Source: Anabaena sp. FACHB-1237 (GTDB lineage: Bacteria; Cyanobacteriota; Cyanobacteriia; Cyanobacteriales; Nostocaceae). Taken from it: a DNA stretch of 64,000 nt. Below are positions 17,634 to 25,394 of the stretch, one piece after another. The notes below the pieces were generated by a model, which did no database searches, was not told where the DNA came from, and was given only the letters and a program-made list of their open reading frames with translations. How positions within the stretch are numbered: the first letter of the stretch is position 1; each line of letters begins with the position of its first letter. The stretch is taken from NCBI RefSeq assembly GCF_014696225.1, contig NZ_JACJPV010000009.1:86667-150666 (forward strand), written 5' to 3'. A program made the translations under genes and the position numbers.

Positions 17634-18362
17634 CTACTCTTCTCCTGGCTCAAGTATTCTTTGAAACAGATAACCAGTACCTCTAGCAGTTAGTATCAAT
17701 TCTGGGTTACTAGGATCATCTTCTAATTTTGCCCTTAACCGAGAAATATGTACATCAACTACACGAGTATCTACATGACGTTCGGGTGTATATCCCCATA
17801 CCTCTTGTAAAATTTCTGACCGAGAAAATGCTTCTCCTGAACGACTTACCAATAGTTCTAGCAGGCTAAATTCCATGCCAGTCAACCTAATACGTTCATC
17901 ACCCTTATAAACTTGCCGTTTATTGGTATCAATTCTGATGGTGCTAACATGAATCACTCCGGAACTAGGAATACCATTTGCACCTGTTTTATCTACTCTA
18001 CGCAGTACAGAACGAATTCGCGCTTCTAGTTCTTTGGGAGAAAATGGTTTGACGACATAATCATCTGCACCCAATTCTAAACCGGTGATGCGATCTGCCA
18101 CATCTCCTAAAGCTGTAAGCATAATTATGGGTACGTCGGACTCTTTGCGTAATTCCTGACAAACTCCATAACCATCTAGTTTGGGCATCATTACATCCAA
18201 TACTACTAGATCCGGTTCTGCTTTACGAAATGTTTCTAAAGCCTCTTCGCCATCCCCAGCCGTTACCACGTCATAGCCTATCATGGAAAGGCGTGTTTCC
18301 AAAATCCGGCGAATGCTGGCTTCGTCGTCTACTACCAGGATTTTTTCTTTATGACTTTCCAA
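17634..18362 (-). CDS. rpaB: OmpR-type response regulator RpaB
   Basis: 242 residues: a receiver domain (ILVVDDEASIRRILETRLSMIGY; phosphoacceptor in DLVVLDVMMPKLDGYG; KPFSPKEL) and a winged-helix DNA-binding domain (LTGMEFSLLELLVSRSGEAFSR...HVDTRVVDVHISRLRAKLEDD). The sequence is the essential cyanobacterial regulator RpaB (Ycf27), which works with the kinase NblS/Hik33 and binds HLR1 sites at photosystem I and high-light genes. The best start is a TTG at 18360-18362, 11 bases after AAGGAG. An ATG (18370-18372) next to that site is out of frame and ends after seven codons. rpaB is divergent from radA, with about 170 bases between them. Confidence 0.95.
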   Translation of the reverse strand: MESHKEKILVVDDEASIRRILETRLSMIGYDVVTAGDGEEALETFRKAEPDLVVLDVMMPKLDGYGVCQELRKESDVPIIMLTALGDVADRITGLELGADDYVVKPFSPKELEARIRSVLRRVDKTGANGIPSSGVIHVSTIRIDTNKRQVYKGDERIRLTGMEFSLLELLVSRSGEAFSRSEILQEVWGYTPERHVDTRVVDVHISRLRAKLEDDPSNPELILTARGTGYLFQRILEPGEE

Positions 18363-18532
18363 GTTTTTTCATGCTCCTTAAGTAAAATTTTTCATCTTTA
18401 ATTGTTATTATCATAATTATTAGAATATCATTCTTTAATTGATCTGGAAAATGCTATAACTATTACTATTATTAGCTGTCGGTTTTTTCCAAAAATTAAT
18501 AAAAAATTAAGATTATTACCTAGATTTTCAGC

Positions 18533-20098
18533 ATGGCAAAGCCAAAAACTTTCTTTATTTGCAGTAATTGTGCATCGGAGTCTTCCCAATGGTTTGGTAA
18601 ATGTCCCTCCTGTGGTACTTATAACTCTTTGGAGGAGCAGTTTACTATTCAATCTTCGGTGGATGTTCCTGGCCGGGGTGGAGTGGGTAATTGGCAAAGT
18701 GGTTCACCTACTTCTAAATCTCCTGGAAAACCTCCCAAAGCTAGGGCTGCTTTGACTTTTGACCAAATTAGCGATCGCCAAATCGCTCGTTGGGACTCTG
18801 GTTATGGCGAGTTAGATCGAGTTTTGGGTGGTGGTGTGGTTCCTGGTTCTATGGTTCTCATTGGTGGTGATCCTGGTATCGGTAAATCTACTTTACTTTT
18901 GCAAGTATCTAATCAATTGGCTCAAAAATATCGTATTCTTTACGTTACTGGTGAGGAATCTGGACAACAAGTAAAGTTACGGGCTTCTCGTTTAGGTGTC
19001 TCTAAGTCTGTTAATCTAGTTAATTCCGAAAATCCTGAAACTGCCGAAAGTTCCAAAAATTCCCAAAATTCTGATGATGATCCTGTTATAGAAATTTCCC
19101 AACATCCTATTTCTACTGATCATTTAAGTGCAGATTTATATGTACTTCCTGAAACTGACTTAGAAGAAATATTAAAAGAGATAGATTCTCTTAAACCAAA
19201 TTTGGCAGTAATAGATAGTATTCAAACTGTATTTTTTCCATCTTTAACATCTGCACCGGGATCAGTGGCTCAAGTTAGAGAATGTACAGCCGCTTTAATG
19301 AAAGTAGCTAAACATGAAGATATTACTATGTTAATAGTTGGTCATGTAACTAAGGAAGGAACTATTGCAGGACCAAGGGTATTAGAACATTTAGTAGATA
19401 CAGTATTGTATTTTGAGGGCGATCGCTTTGCTTCCCACAGATTATTAAGAACTGTTAAAAATCGTTTTGGTGCTACCCATGAAATTGGTATATTTGAAAT
19501 GGTATCTAATGGATTAAGGGAAGTACCTAACCCCTCAGAGTTATTTTTAGGTAACCGTGATGATCCCGCACCAGGTACAGCTATAGTAGTAGCTTGTGAA
19601 GGAACAAGACCTATAGTAGTAGAATTACAAGCATTAGTAAGTCCTACTAGTTATCCATCACCTAGAAGGGCTGCCACAGGAATAGATTATAATAGGTTAG
19701 TACAAATTTTGGCAGTATTAGAAAAACGAGTGGGTGTACCCATGTCCAAGTTAGATGCTTATGTAGCATCAGCAGGGGGTTTAAACGTAGAAGAACCTGC
19801 GGTAGATTTAGGAATGGCGGTAGCAATTGTGGCTAGTTTCCGAGATAGAATAGTTGATCCTGGTACGGTATTAATTGGAGAAGTGGGTTTAGGAGGACAA
19901 GTGCGATCGGTGTCGCAAATGGAATTAAGATTAAAAGAAGCGGCTAAATTAGGATTTCAACGGGCTATAGTTCCTAAAGGGACAAAATTTCCTGATATTG
20001 GGATAGATATATTACCAGTTTCTAAAGTTATAGATGCGATTATTGCGGCTGTGCCTCATCAAGAATTGACAGAGGAGGACTTAGAAATAGATGAGTAG
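18533..20098 (+). CDS. radA: DNA repair protein RadA (Sms)
   Basis: 521 residues. N-terminal C4 zinc finger (CSNCASESSQWFGKCPSCG, about 10-28), RecA-like ATPase with Walker A GGDPGIGKST near residue 111, the RadA motif KNRFG, and a C-terminal Lon-like domain (DAYVASAGGLNVEEPAVDLG). RadA drives branch migration of recombination intermediates. A low-complexity Ser/Asn/Asp insertion (about residues 162-195) lies between Walker A and Walker B. Many cyanobacterial RadA proteins carry a similar insert. ATG 18533 gives the canonical MAKPKTFFICSNC start. Confidence 0.97.
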   Translation: MAKPKTFFICSNCASESSQWFGKCPSCGTYNSLEEQFTIQSSVDVPGRGGVGNWQSGSPTSKSPGKPPKARAALTFDQISDRQIARWDSGYGELDRVLGGGVVPGSMVLIGGDPGIGKSTLLLQVSNQLAQKYRILYVTGEESGQQVKLRASRLGVSKSVNLVNSENPETAESSKNSQNSDDDPVIEISQHPISTDHLSADLYVLPETDLEEILKEIDSLKPNLAVIDSIQTVFFPSLTSAPGSVAQVRECTAALMKVAKHEDITMLIVGHVTKEGTIAGPRVLEHLVDTVLYFEGDRFASHRLLRTVKNRFGATHEIGIFEMVSNGLREVPNPSELFLGNRDDPAPGTAIVVACEGTRPIVVELQALVSPTSYPSPRRAATGIDYNRLVQILAVLEKRVGVPMSKLDAYVASAGGLNVEEPAVDLGMAVAIVASFRDRIVDPGTVLIGEVGLGGQVRSVSQMELRLKEAAKLGFQRAIVPKGTKFPDIGIDILPVSKVIDAIIAAVPHQELTEEDLEIDE

Positions 20099-20106
20099 AT
20101 ATTTTT

Positions 20107-20142
20107 AGGTTGGGTTTGTTAGGTTTCATACCTCAACCCAAC
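20107..20142 (+). terminator. Hairpin after radA
   Basis: AGGTTGGGTT (20107-20116) pairs with AACCCAACCT (20134-20143), 8 bases after the radA stop. No strong T run follows, so termination may depend on this and the next hairpin together. Confidence 0.5.
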
Positions 20143-20159
20143 CTACTACTTTAGTCAAA

Positions 20160-20196
20160 AAATATCCCCCACATCCTCAGGAAGTAGGGGATATTT
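20160..20196 (-). terminator. Terminator of the 20224-20451 gene
   Basis: AAATATCCCC (20160-20169) pairs with GGGGATATTT (20187-20196). Read on minus, the stem continues into TTTTTT. Its position, between convergent radA and the small minus-strand gene, fits. Confidence 0.7.
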
Positions 20197-20223
20197 GTTA
20201 TTTAAGTGTCTTTGAAAATATGA

Positions 20224-20451
20224 CTATTTACTTAAATTGCGAATAGCGTAAATATCTATTGCATAGGCAGGGACACGATTCATAAAGTCTGTATCTAATC
20301 CCGTAATAGATTTAGCTAACTTTTCAAACTCTGAAGAGTTCCAATTACGCTCATGTATGGGCTTAGATTGTTCGCCTAAAAAATATGCTAAAGAACCTAT
20401 AACCGCAGCAGATACCCAACCCACAACCAATAATATAACTAAGACTGTCAT
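20224..20451 (-). CDS. Small single-pass membrane protein, conserved hypothetical
   Basis: 75 residues: an N-terminal membrane helix (VLVILLVVGWVSAAVIGSLAYFLG, residues 3-26) followed by a soluble tail with HERNWNSSEFEKLAKSITGLDTDFMNRVPAYAIDIYAIRNL. An AGAGGA (rc of tcctct at 20458-20463) lies before the ATG and a good terminator follows, so it is likely real. No family is recognised. The tail looks amphipathic. Its small size and membrane anchor recall accessory subunits of photosynthetic complexes, but there is no direct evidence. Confidence 0.6.
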   Translation of the reverse strand: MTVLVILLVVGWVSAAVIGSLAYFLGEQSKPIHERNWNSSEFEKLAKSITGLDTDFMNRVPAYAIDIYAIRNLSK

Positions 20452-20592
20452 TTTTAATCCTCTCGCTTTATTTATTTCCTTATGTAAAGAAATATAACAT
20501 TATCTTTACAAAACTTGCAATTTATTCTTTGGTGTGTATTCCGAACTATAAGGTAGTGAGAACGAGAAAGATTCAAAAAAGATCCTCAAAAA

Positions 20593-20625
20593 AGATACCG
20601 GACTTCTTTAAGAAGTCCGGTATCT
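20593..20625. repeat. Perfect 16-bp palindrome (AGATACCGGACTTCTT)
   Basis: AGATACCGGACTTCTT, one base, then its exact complement. It is the best example of a dispersed palindrome family seen degenerate at 1877-1909 and 41771-41805. It lies only 11 bases before the first possible start codon of the RNase T2 gene, so it will form a stable hairpin in the leader. Confidence 0.75.
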
Positions 20626-20683
20626 GAGTGTTATCATGAGTGCGATAAAAATGAGAAGTAAAACGTTATTAGGGGAGTTTGAC

Positions 20684-21358
20684 ATGAGTACCATAAAAAT
20701 GAGAATTAAAACGTTATTAGTCGCATCTTCTATATTTTTGGCTAGTTTAACTATAAATAGTCCAGTATTATCTCAAAATATTACAGGAAAATTTGACTTT
20801 TATGTTTTAAGTTTGTCTTGGTCGCCTGATTACTGCGCTAAAAATGGTAGTCGTGATCCACAACAGTGTAAAATAGGTAAAAAATTAGGTTTTGTATTGC
20901 ATGGTTTATGGCCACAAAATGAAAAAGGTTATCCTGCTAATTGTACAACTCAAAAATTACCCAGTGCTGTAAAACAAAAATTTCCTGGTTTATTTCCCAG
21001 TGATAAACTTTATAATCATCAATGGAATAAACATGGAACTTGTTCTGGTAAAACTCCCGAGGAATATTTATCATTTAGTAAAAAATTAAAAGATTCTGTA
21101 GCTATTCCTTCAGCTTATCATCTTCCAAAACAGCCTTTTCGCACTACAATTAAAGATTTAAAAACTGCTTTTATTAGTGCTAATAGTGAATTGTCTCCTA
21201 ATAGTATAGCTCCCTATTGTTCTGATTCTGGAAGATTTTTAAAAGAGGTATTTTTCTGTTTTTCTAAAGATGGAAAAGCGGGTATTTGTAGTCAGGAAAT
21301 AATTAAGCGATCGCAAAAAAGTTGTGGTCAAGCGAATTTTCTAGTTAGGGGATGGTGA
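20684..21358 (+). CDS. Ribonuclease T2 family protein, secreted
   Basis: 224 residues from the second ATG. A signal peptide (MRIKTLLVASSIFLASLTINSPVLSQ) precedes the mature enzyme. Both T2 catalytic motifs are present: CAS I LHGLWPQ and CAS II KHGTC, with paired Cys residues. RNase T2 enzymes cut RNA through 2',3'-cyclic phosphates, here probably in the periplasm or outside for phosphate scavenging. The frame is also open from ATG 20636: the first 16 codons are an imperfect tandem copy of the 48 bases from 20684. I chose 20684 because GGGGAG precedes it at good spacing and it gives a normal signal peptide. Confidence 0.87.
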   Translation: MSTIKMRIKTLLVASSIFLASLTINSPVLSQNITGKFDFYVLSLSWSPDYCAKNGSRDPQQCKIGKKLGFVLHGLWPQNEKGYPANCTTQKLPSAVKQKFPGLFPSDKLYNHQWNKHGTCSGKTPEEYLSFSKKLKDSVAIPSAYHLPKQPFRTTIKDLKTAFISANSELSPNSIAPYCSDSGRFLKEVFFCFSKDGKAGICSQEIIKRSQKSCGQANFLVRGW

Positions 21359-21694
21359 ATAAAGCCAAGACCTAGATAAATTAATTTCAGTCCTTGTTTG
21401 AGTTAAACAACTGCAAAGTTTTTGAAGGTCAGTGTGTCAAAATAAAGCATTTTGAGGATGAAATATGGAAAAATTTGTTAGCAATTCATCAATTGTCCCG
21501 ACAACGATTTAATGCATATACAAGTTTAATCAGCACAAAATGTCTCTCAATACGCTTGATAAATTAATAACTTGCTGATTGGCTAGATTTAAAAATCTGA
21601 CAGATTTTACAATAGCAGAAGTGTAAAAAAGACCCATCACCTGTCACCATTTCCTGTTATAAATAAGGAAAAGAAATTTTAATGGTGTAAACTT
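21359..21694. other. Intergenic region with a possible gene remnant
   Basis: No complete gene. On plus, 21393-21566 reads without stop as protein-like sequence (for example DEIWKNLLAIHQLSRQRF) but lacks a start codon and matches nothing I know, so it may be a decayed fragment. CACCTGTCACC near 21640 is STRR-like. Confidence 0.3.
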
Positions 21695-21943
21695 ATGCCA
21701 AGAACTCCTAATGAATATGCTGTTTTTCTACTGTTAGAAACTGGTCATCGAGAAGAGGTACGTTTTCCAACGATTCAAGACTTTCAGAAGTGGTATAGTG
21801 GAGAGCTTGTACCTAAATCTGCTTCAGAAGATTTTATTAGTGTACCGATTAAAAATATCCAGGGAGAATATATGGTAGTAAGGCCGTCTCGAATAGTGGG
21901 TATTCGAGTAGAACCTGTATTTAATTCTAGTATTGAAAGATAA
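21695..21943 (+). CDS. Small conserved hypothetical protein upstream of mltA
   Basis: 82 residues (MPRTPNEYAVFLLLETGHREEVRF...), soluble, with pattern FPTIQDFQKWYSGEL and VVRPSRIVGIRVEPVF. It ends exactly at the base before the mltA ATG (TAA then ATG, no gap), so the two are surely one operon and probably translationally coupled. The family is not recognised. The small beta-rich size suggests a binding or adaptor protein; any link with the transglycosylase is inferred from coupling only. Confidence 0.7.
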   Translation: MPRTPNEYAVFLLLETGHREEVRFPTIQDFQKWYSGELVPKSASEDFISVPIKNIQGEYMVVRPSRIVGIRVEPVFNSSIER

Positions 21944-23185
21944 ATGATCAGAAAAACCGTTGCTTTGCTGTCTTTGAGTTTGGGAATAACTTTAGTAAAC
22001 CCATTATCCCTAGTGTTTGCTCAAGATGCTAATTCTCAACCCATCACAATACCTGTTACAGTGGAAACAGAACAACCACAACCATTACCTGCTTTACAAC
22101 CTATTACAGTACCAGCAACTTGTAATCCTGGAAATTGTCTAGGTTGGGATGAACAACTTTGGAATAATGGGAGACGAAAAGGTGATAAAGATGCTTTATT
22201 AGCTTCTATAGATCATAGTTTGCGTTATTTAGAAACAAATAACGCGGCAATGATATACGCGAATTATCCCATTAAAGAGATTACTTTAAATCGGGTACAC
22301 CGTAGTTTGGTCCGGTTTCGTCAATTATTGGTTAATTCTAACTCACCAGCTGAATTACAAGCGGCAGTAAGTCGGGAATTTGTCTATTATCAATCTGTTG
22401 GTAATGATGGTAAAGGTACTGTAAAGTTTACCGCTTATTATGAACCAGAATATGTGGCCAGTCGTGTCAGAACTTCAGTGTACAAATACCCATTGTATCG
22501 TATACCTCCGGACTTTGACAAATGGGCTAAACCACATCCTAAACGGGTAGAATTAGAAGGTAGAGATGGGTTATTAGGTAATCAAAGTAGGTTACAAGGT
22601 TTAGAAATTCTCTGGTTTAGAAATCGCCTAGATGCGTATATGATTCACATTCAAGGATCAGCGCAAATTAAATTAACTAATGGACAGAGAACTTCTGTAG
22701 GTTATGATGCTGGTACAGATTATCCTTGGACTAGTATAGGTAGGGAGTTAGCTAAAGATGGTAAGTTACCATTAGAAGGTTTAACTATGCCTAAACTAAT
22801 TAGTTACTTCCGTAAACATCCCCAGGAATTGAGTAATTATTTACCTCGGTGGGAAAGATTTGTTTTCTTTAAGGAAACTGGTGGTACAAAGGCTACAGGT
22901 AGTATAAATGTTCCTGTGACTCCAGAACGTTCTATTGCTACAGATAAGTCTTTAATGCCTCCAGGAGCGTTAGCATTAATTAGTAATGCTTTTCCCTATC
23001 CCAATGGTAGAGGAGGGCTAGAAAGACGCAGCGTACAACGTTTCGTGTTAGATCAAGATACAGGTAGTGCTATTAAAGGACCTGGTAGAGTAGATTATTT
23101 TATGGGTACGGGTAAATTAGCGGGCGATCGCGCAGGTATTACGGGTGGTAATGGTTCACTGTTCTATTTATTGTTGAAGGAATAG
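21944..23185 (+). CDS. mltA: Membrane-bound lytic murein transglycosylase A
   Basis: 413 residues. Signal peptide MIRKTVALLSLSLGITLVNPLSLVFA; then the MltA domain (FTAYYEPEY, YPLYRIP, WFRNRLDAYMIHIQGSAQIKL, VGYDAGTDYPWTSIGREL) and the C-terminal 3D domain with the catalytic Asp region (RFVLDQDTGSAIKGPGRVDYFMGTG). It cleaves peptidoglycan to 1,6-anhydromuropeptides in the periplasm. There is no obvious lipobox at the signal peptide end, so it is probably soluble or loosely bound despite the family name. It is directly coupled to the 82-residue protein gene upstream. Confidence 0.93.
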   Translation: MIRKTVALLSLSLGITLVNPLSLVFAQDANSQPITIPVTVETEQPQPLPALQPITVPATCNPGNCLGWDEQLWNNGRRKGDKDALLASIDHSLRYLETNNAAMIYANYPIKEITLNRVHRSLVRFRQLLVNSNSPAELQAAVSREFVYYQSVGNDGKGTVKFTAYYEPEYVASRVRTSVYKYPLYRIPPDFDKWAKPHPKRVELEGRDGLLGNQSRLQGLEILWFRNRLDAYMIHIQGSAQIKLTNGQRTSVGYDAGTDYPWTSIGRELAKDGKLPLEGLTMPKLISYFRKHPQELSNYLPRWERFVFFKETGGTKATGSINVPVTPERSIATDKSLMPPGALALISNAFPYPNGRGGLERRSVQRFVLDQDTGSAIKGPGRVDYFMGTGKLAGDRAGITGGNGSLFYLLLKE

Positions 23186-23246
23186 GATTCAGGAGTTAGC
23201 AGTCAGTTATCCATTTTGATTGGGATTTAGGCGGATAAAACAGTTT

Positions 23247-23394
23247 AGGGCTTACGCAAGTGTCACACTAAAAAATCTGTTGAGTGGGTGCGTCAGGTAT
23301 CAATAATTTGGTTATTTACATGATTTATACTTTCTGACGTGGTTGGTGAGCTTGTCAAACCACACCCTACCAATGTGCCAGTTGCGTAAGTCCT
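23247..23394. mobile_element. MITE-like element family I, copy A
   Basis: A 148-bp unit beginning AGGGCTTACGCAAGTGTCAC and ending CCAGTTGCGTAAGTCCT, so the ends form an inverted repeat. Near-identical copies of equal length lie at 28202-28349 (inverted), 51060-51207 and 51932-52079. A second internal inverted pair (GGGTGCGTCAG / CTGACGTGG) is present. No open reading frame. Confidence 0.78.
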
Positions 23395-23402
23395 GAGTTT
23401 AA

Positions 23403-23447
23403 ATAAAAAAATGGTAACAGGTAAAAGCAATATTACCTATTACCATT
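23403..23447 (-). terminator. Terminator of psaL
   Basis: AATGGTAACAGGTAA (23410-23424) pairs with TTACCTATTACCATT (23433-23447) with one mismatch. On the minus strand the stem runs into a T stretch (the AAATAAAAAA at 23401-23410 on plus). It lies 40 bases beyond the psaL stop. Confidence 0.75.
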
Positions 23448-23486
23448 TATTAAGTTAATTGCTAAAAGCTGATAAATGATAGCTAA

Positions 23487-24005
23487 TTAACCTATTAAAC
23501 CTTGAATTAAACCAGAATTAAGGGTTAAAAAGTAAGCGGTAACAGCACCACCAATACCACCAATCAAGAAAGCACTAGCGAAGTTTGTCCAGCTTTCCTT
23601 AGAATTAAAAGCATCCACAGGAGGATTAGGTACAGTTACACTAGCCAGAGCTTTATTAGGATTGCTATTAGCATAAAGAGATAGGCAAGCTGTTAAAATC
23701 ACAACTAAACCAATAGTTCCTAATAAACCTGCTAAACTTGCATTTTCAGCATTGCGTAATGGTCCTAATTTGTGGAAAGGTCCAAACAACAAATAACCAT
23801 GAGCCATGCCTACTTCTAAACCGCGTCTGAAAGGGGTTAAACCAACACGGTAAGCTGGTAAGTTGTTAATAAACCACTGTACCAAAGGAGCAGAATTAAT
23901 AGGAGTTACTAGGTCGCCTTTTTGTGGGTCAAGTCCTGCTGCCATAACTATTTCTCGATTCCTTGGATAGATTTTTGGATGGGTTACGTTTCTGCTTGAC
24001 AGCAT
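23487..24005 (-). CDS. psaL: Photosystem I reaction centre subunit XI
   Basis: 172 residues from ATG 24005, the usual length for Anabaena-type PsaL. Three hydrophobic helices are visible in the expected places, with the conserved INSAPLVQWFINNLPAYRVGLTPFRRGLEVGMAHGY, LLGTIGLVVILTACLSLYAN and a C-terminal LIGGIGGAVTAYFLT. PsaL sits at the centre of photosystem I trimers (tetramers in many filamentous strains) in the thylakoid membrane. The frame also opens at a TTG at 24014; an internal Met (MAAGLDP) would lose the conserved PRNREIV segment. It is last of psaF-psaJ-psaL. Confidence 0.96.
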   Translation of the reverse strand: MLSSRNVTHPKIYPRNREIVMAAGLDPQKGDLVTPINSAPLVQWFINNLPAYRVGLTPFRRGLEVGMAHGYLLFGPFHKLGPLRNAENASLAGLLGTIGLVVILTACLSLYANSNPNKALASVTVPNPPVDAFNSKESWTNFASAFLIGGIGGAVTAYFLTLNSGLIQGLIG

Positions 24006-24178
24006 GAAACTCAACAGATATACATTTAATTGAATAACTAGTGAGTTTCATACTGAGTAAAGATGAGCAAGCACTCAGATACCAGTAATTAGCAGTTAGC
24101 CTTTTCAGGTTATACCTGTTATTTGGGTATATATTGGTTTCTGATTCCTAACTGCTTAATAATTACCTAATTTGCCAA

Positions 24179-24325
24179 TTATGGTAAGGGGTGGAAAAGT
24201 AAGTCAGGGAAAAAGCGGTTAAATTCAATCAAAATTCCAGCAGTGATGCTTAACCAGATAGTAGCCGCTACGGGTGCAGTGGTAAGAAATTTTACCAAAT
24301 ACTTTTGGTCTTCTTTGTCAGCCAT
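24179..24325 (-). CDS. psaJ: Photosystem I subunit IX
   Basis: A 48-residue protein: [19 protein letters not shown], one transmembrane helix ([19 protein letters not shown]) and a [11 protein letters not shown] end, which is PsaJ. It binds chlorophyll/carotenoid at the photosystem I periphery and stabilises PsaF. It starts 40 bases after the psaF stop, with GGAG (rc of ctcc at 24333-24336) upstream of its ATG, in the usual psaFJ operon. About 170 bases separate it from psaL, enough for a second promoter. Confidence 0.95.
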   Translation of the reverse strand: MADKEDQKYLVKFLTTAPVAATIWLSITAGILIEFNRFFPDLLFHPLP

Positions 24326-24365
24326 GATTTTATTCTCCAAAATTAGGTGAATGAAAGTGGATCAA

Positions 24366-24860
24366 TTAGCGTGGAGACACAGTAATTTCAGAATCTTTAG
24401 CGGTTAATTCGCCAGAGAGAAATTCCTTGAGTGCTGCGGCTGGCCAAGCAAAGCCAGATGTGATAATAGGCAAAGCAATACCTAAATCAATCTGAATTTC
24501 TTTTTGTTCTGCATCAGCTTCTTTCTTGATTGCTTGTAAGTAAGCACGGCCTACCCAACCTATCCAACCAGCGATGTAGAGAAAGAGAATGCTAGGAATT
24601 AAGAAATCACCAGCACGATCTAAGCGGCCATCTACGATGAGGTGAGGATAGCCTTCTGGACCACAGAGTGCTTGAGAATAGCGTTCAAAACGTTTTTTGC
24701 CTGATTCGGGATCGGCAGTGGTATTACGGGCTGATTGAGCAAGCTCTTGAAAGGCTGGGGAGTCTTTACAAGGTACAAGATTTGCACCTAGAGCTTTAGC
24801 ATCAGGAGCAAAGCTGAAAAAAAGACCAATCGCCAGGATCAAAGCAAACAATCGTTTCAT
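24366..24860 (-). CDS. psaF: Photosystem I reaction centre subunit III (plastocyanin/cytochrome c6 docking)
   Basis: 164 residues. A cleavable lumen-targeting signal ([23 protein letters not shown], about 1-23) precedes the mature PsaF with [19 protein letters not shown], a conserved Cys pair (VPC, ALCGPEG), the transmembrane helix [21 protein letters not shown] and a C-terminal helix near [17 protein letters not shown]. It is first of the psaF-psaJ-psaL series and divergent from tsaD, an arrangement common in cyanobacteria. AAGGAA precedes the ATG. Light-dependent regulation through RpaB is known for such genes, but I could not find a complete HLR1 pair here. Confidence 0.97.
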   Translation of the reverse strand: MKRLFALILAIGLFFSFAPDAKALGANLVPCKDSPAFQELAQSARNTTADPESGKKRFERYSQALCGPEGYPHLIVDGRLDRAGDFLIPSILFLYIAGWIGWVGRAYLQAIKKEADAEQKEIQIDLGIALPIITSGFAWPAAALKEFLSGELTAKDSEITVSPR

Positions 24861-25394
24861 GAAGTTTATTTCCTTCCGTTACAAAACAACAAGTTCTGTG
24901 TACAAAACGAAGCGGCTTGTACAGATATTTCAAGCCCGGACTATCCTTGGATATCCCCGGACATAGCGTTATAGAACCTTATAGAACCTAGTTCTATCCC
25001 GGCAATATCTTGCGTTGTAGTTCATTAATCAACTGCCATTCTAATTTTAATATCTTTCTTGTTTTTACCTTTTTTGTTGCGGTTTGGGCAATACCAAAAG
25101 GATAAAGAAAGATCAATTTATTTTTGGCGGCCTTCATTAATGTTTCAGGTGAACTAAATCGCACCAAAATGCCATAGATATCTTGCGATCTCTAGTGCTT
25201 TTAGTATTTAGTGCATCACTGTTTATTGAGATAACTAGGGAATTATCATACTCCCTTGCTGGGAACTGAGTAAAGTTTCAGTCCACAAAAGTTAAAGATT
25301 CGCAATGAAAATATAGAATAACAGGGTGAAATTAGGCGTTTAATTGTTAGAAAAAGTTACAATACACCATAAATTTAAAATCTGGTCATTTGCC
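24861..25394. other. Divergent psaF / tsaD promoter region
   Basis: About 530 bases. It holds the psaF promoter and 5' leader on minus and the tsaD promoter on plus. There is a small dyad region around 24930-25010 (CCCGGAC...CCCCGGAC, TTATAGAACCTTATAGAACC tandem 11-mer at 24970-24990). A frame in phase with tsaD opens at a TTG at 25344, but the conserved start is 25395. Confidence 0.4.

Noticed and set aside
24878..24886. GTTACAAAA near psaF as an RpaB (HLR1) half-site
   Set aside because: Only one half is present and it lies about 18 bases before the start codon, in the leader rather than at a promoter.
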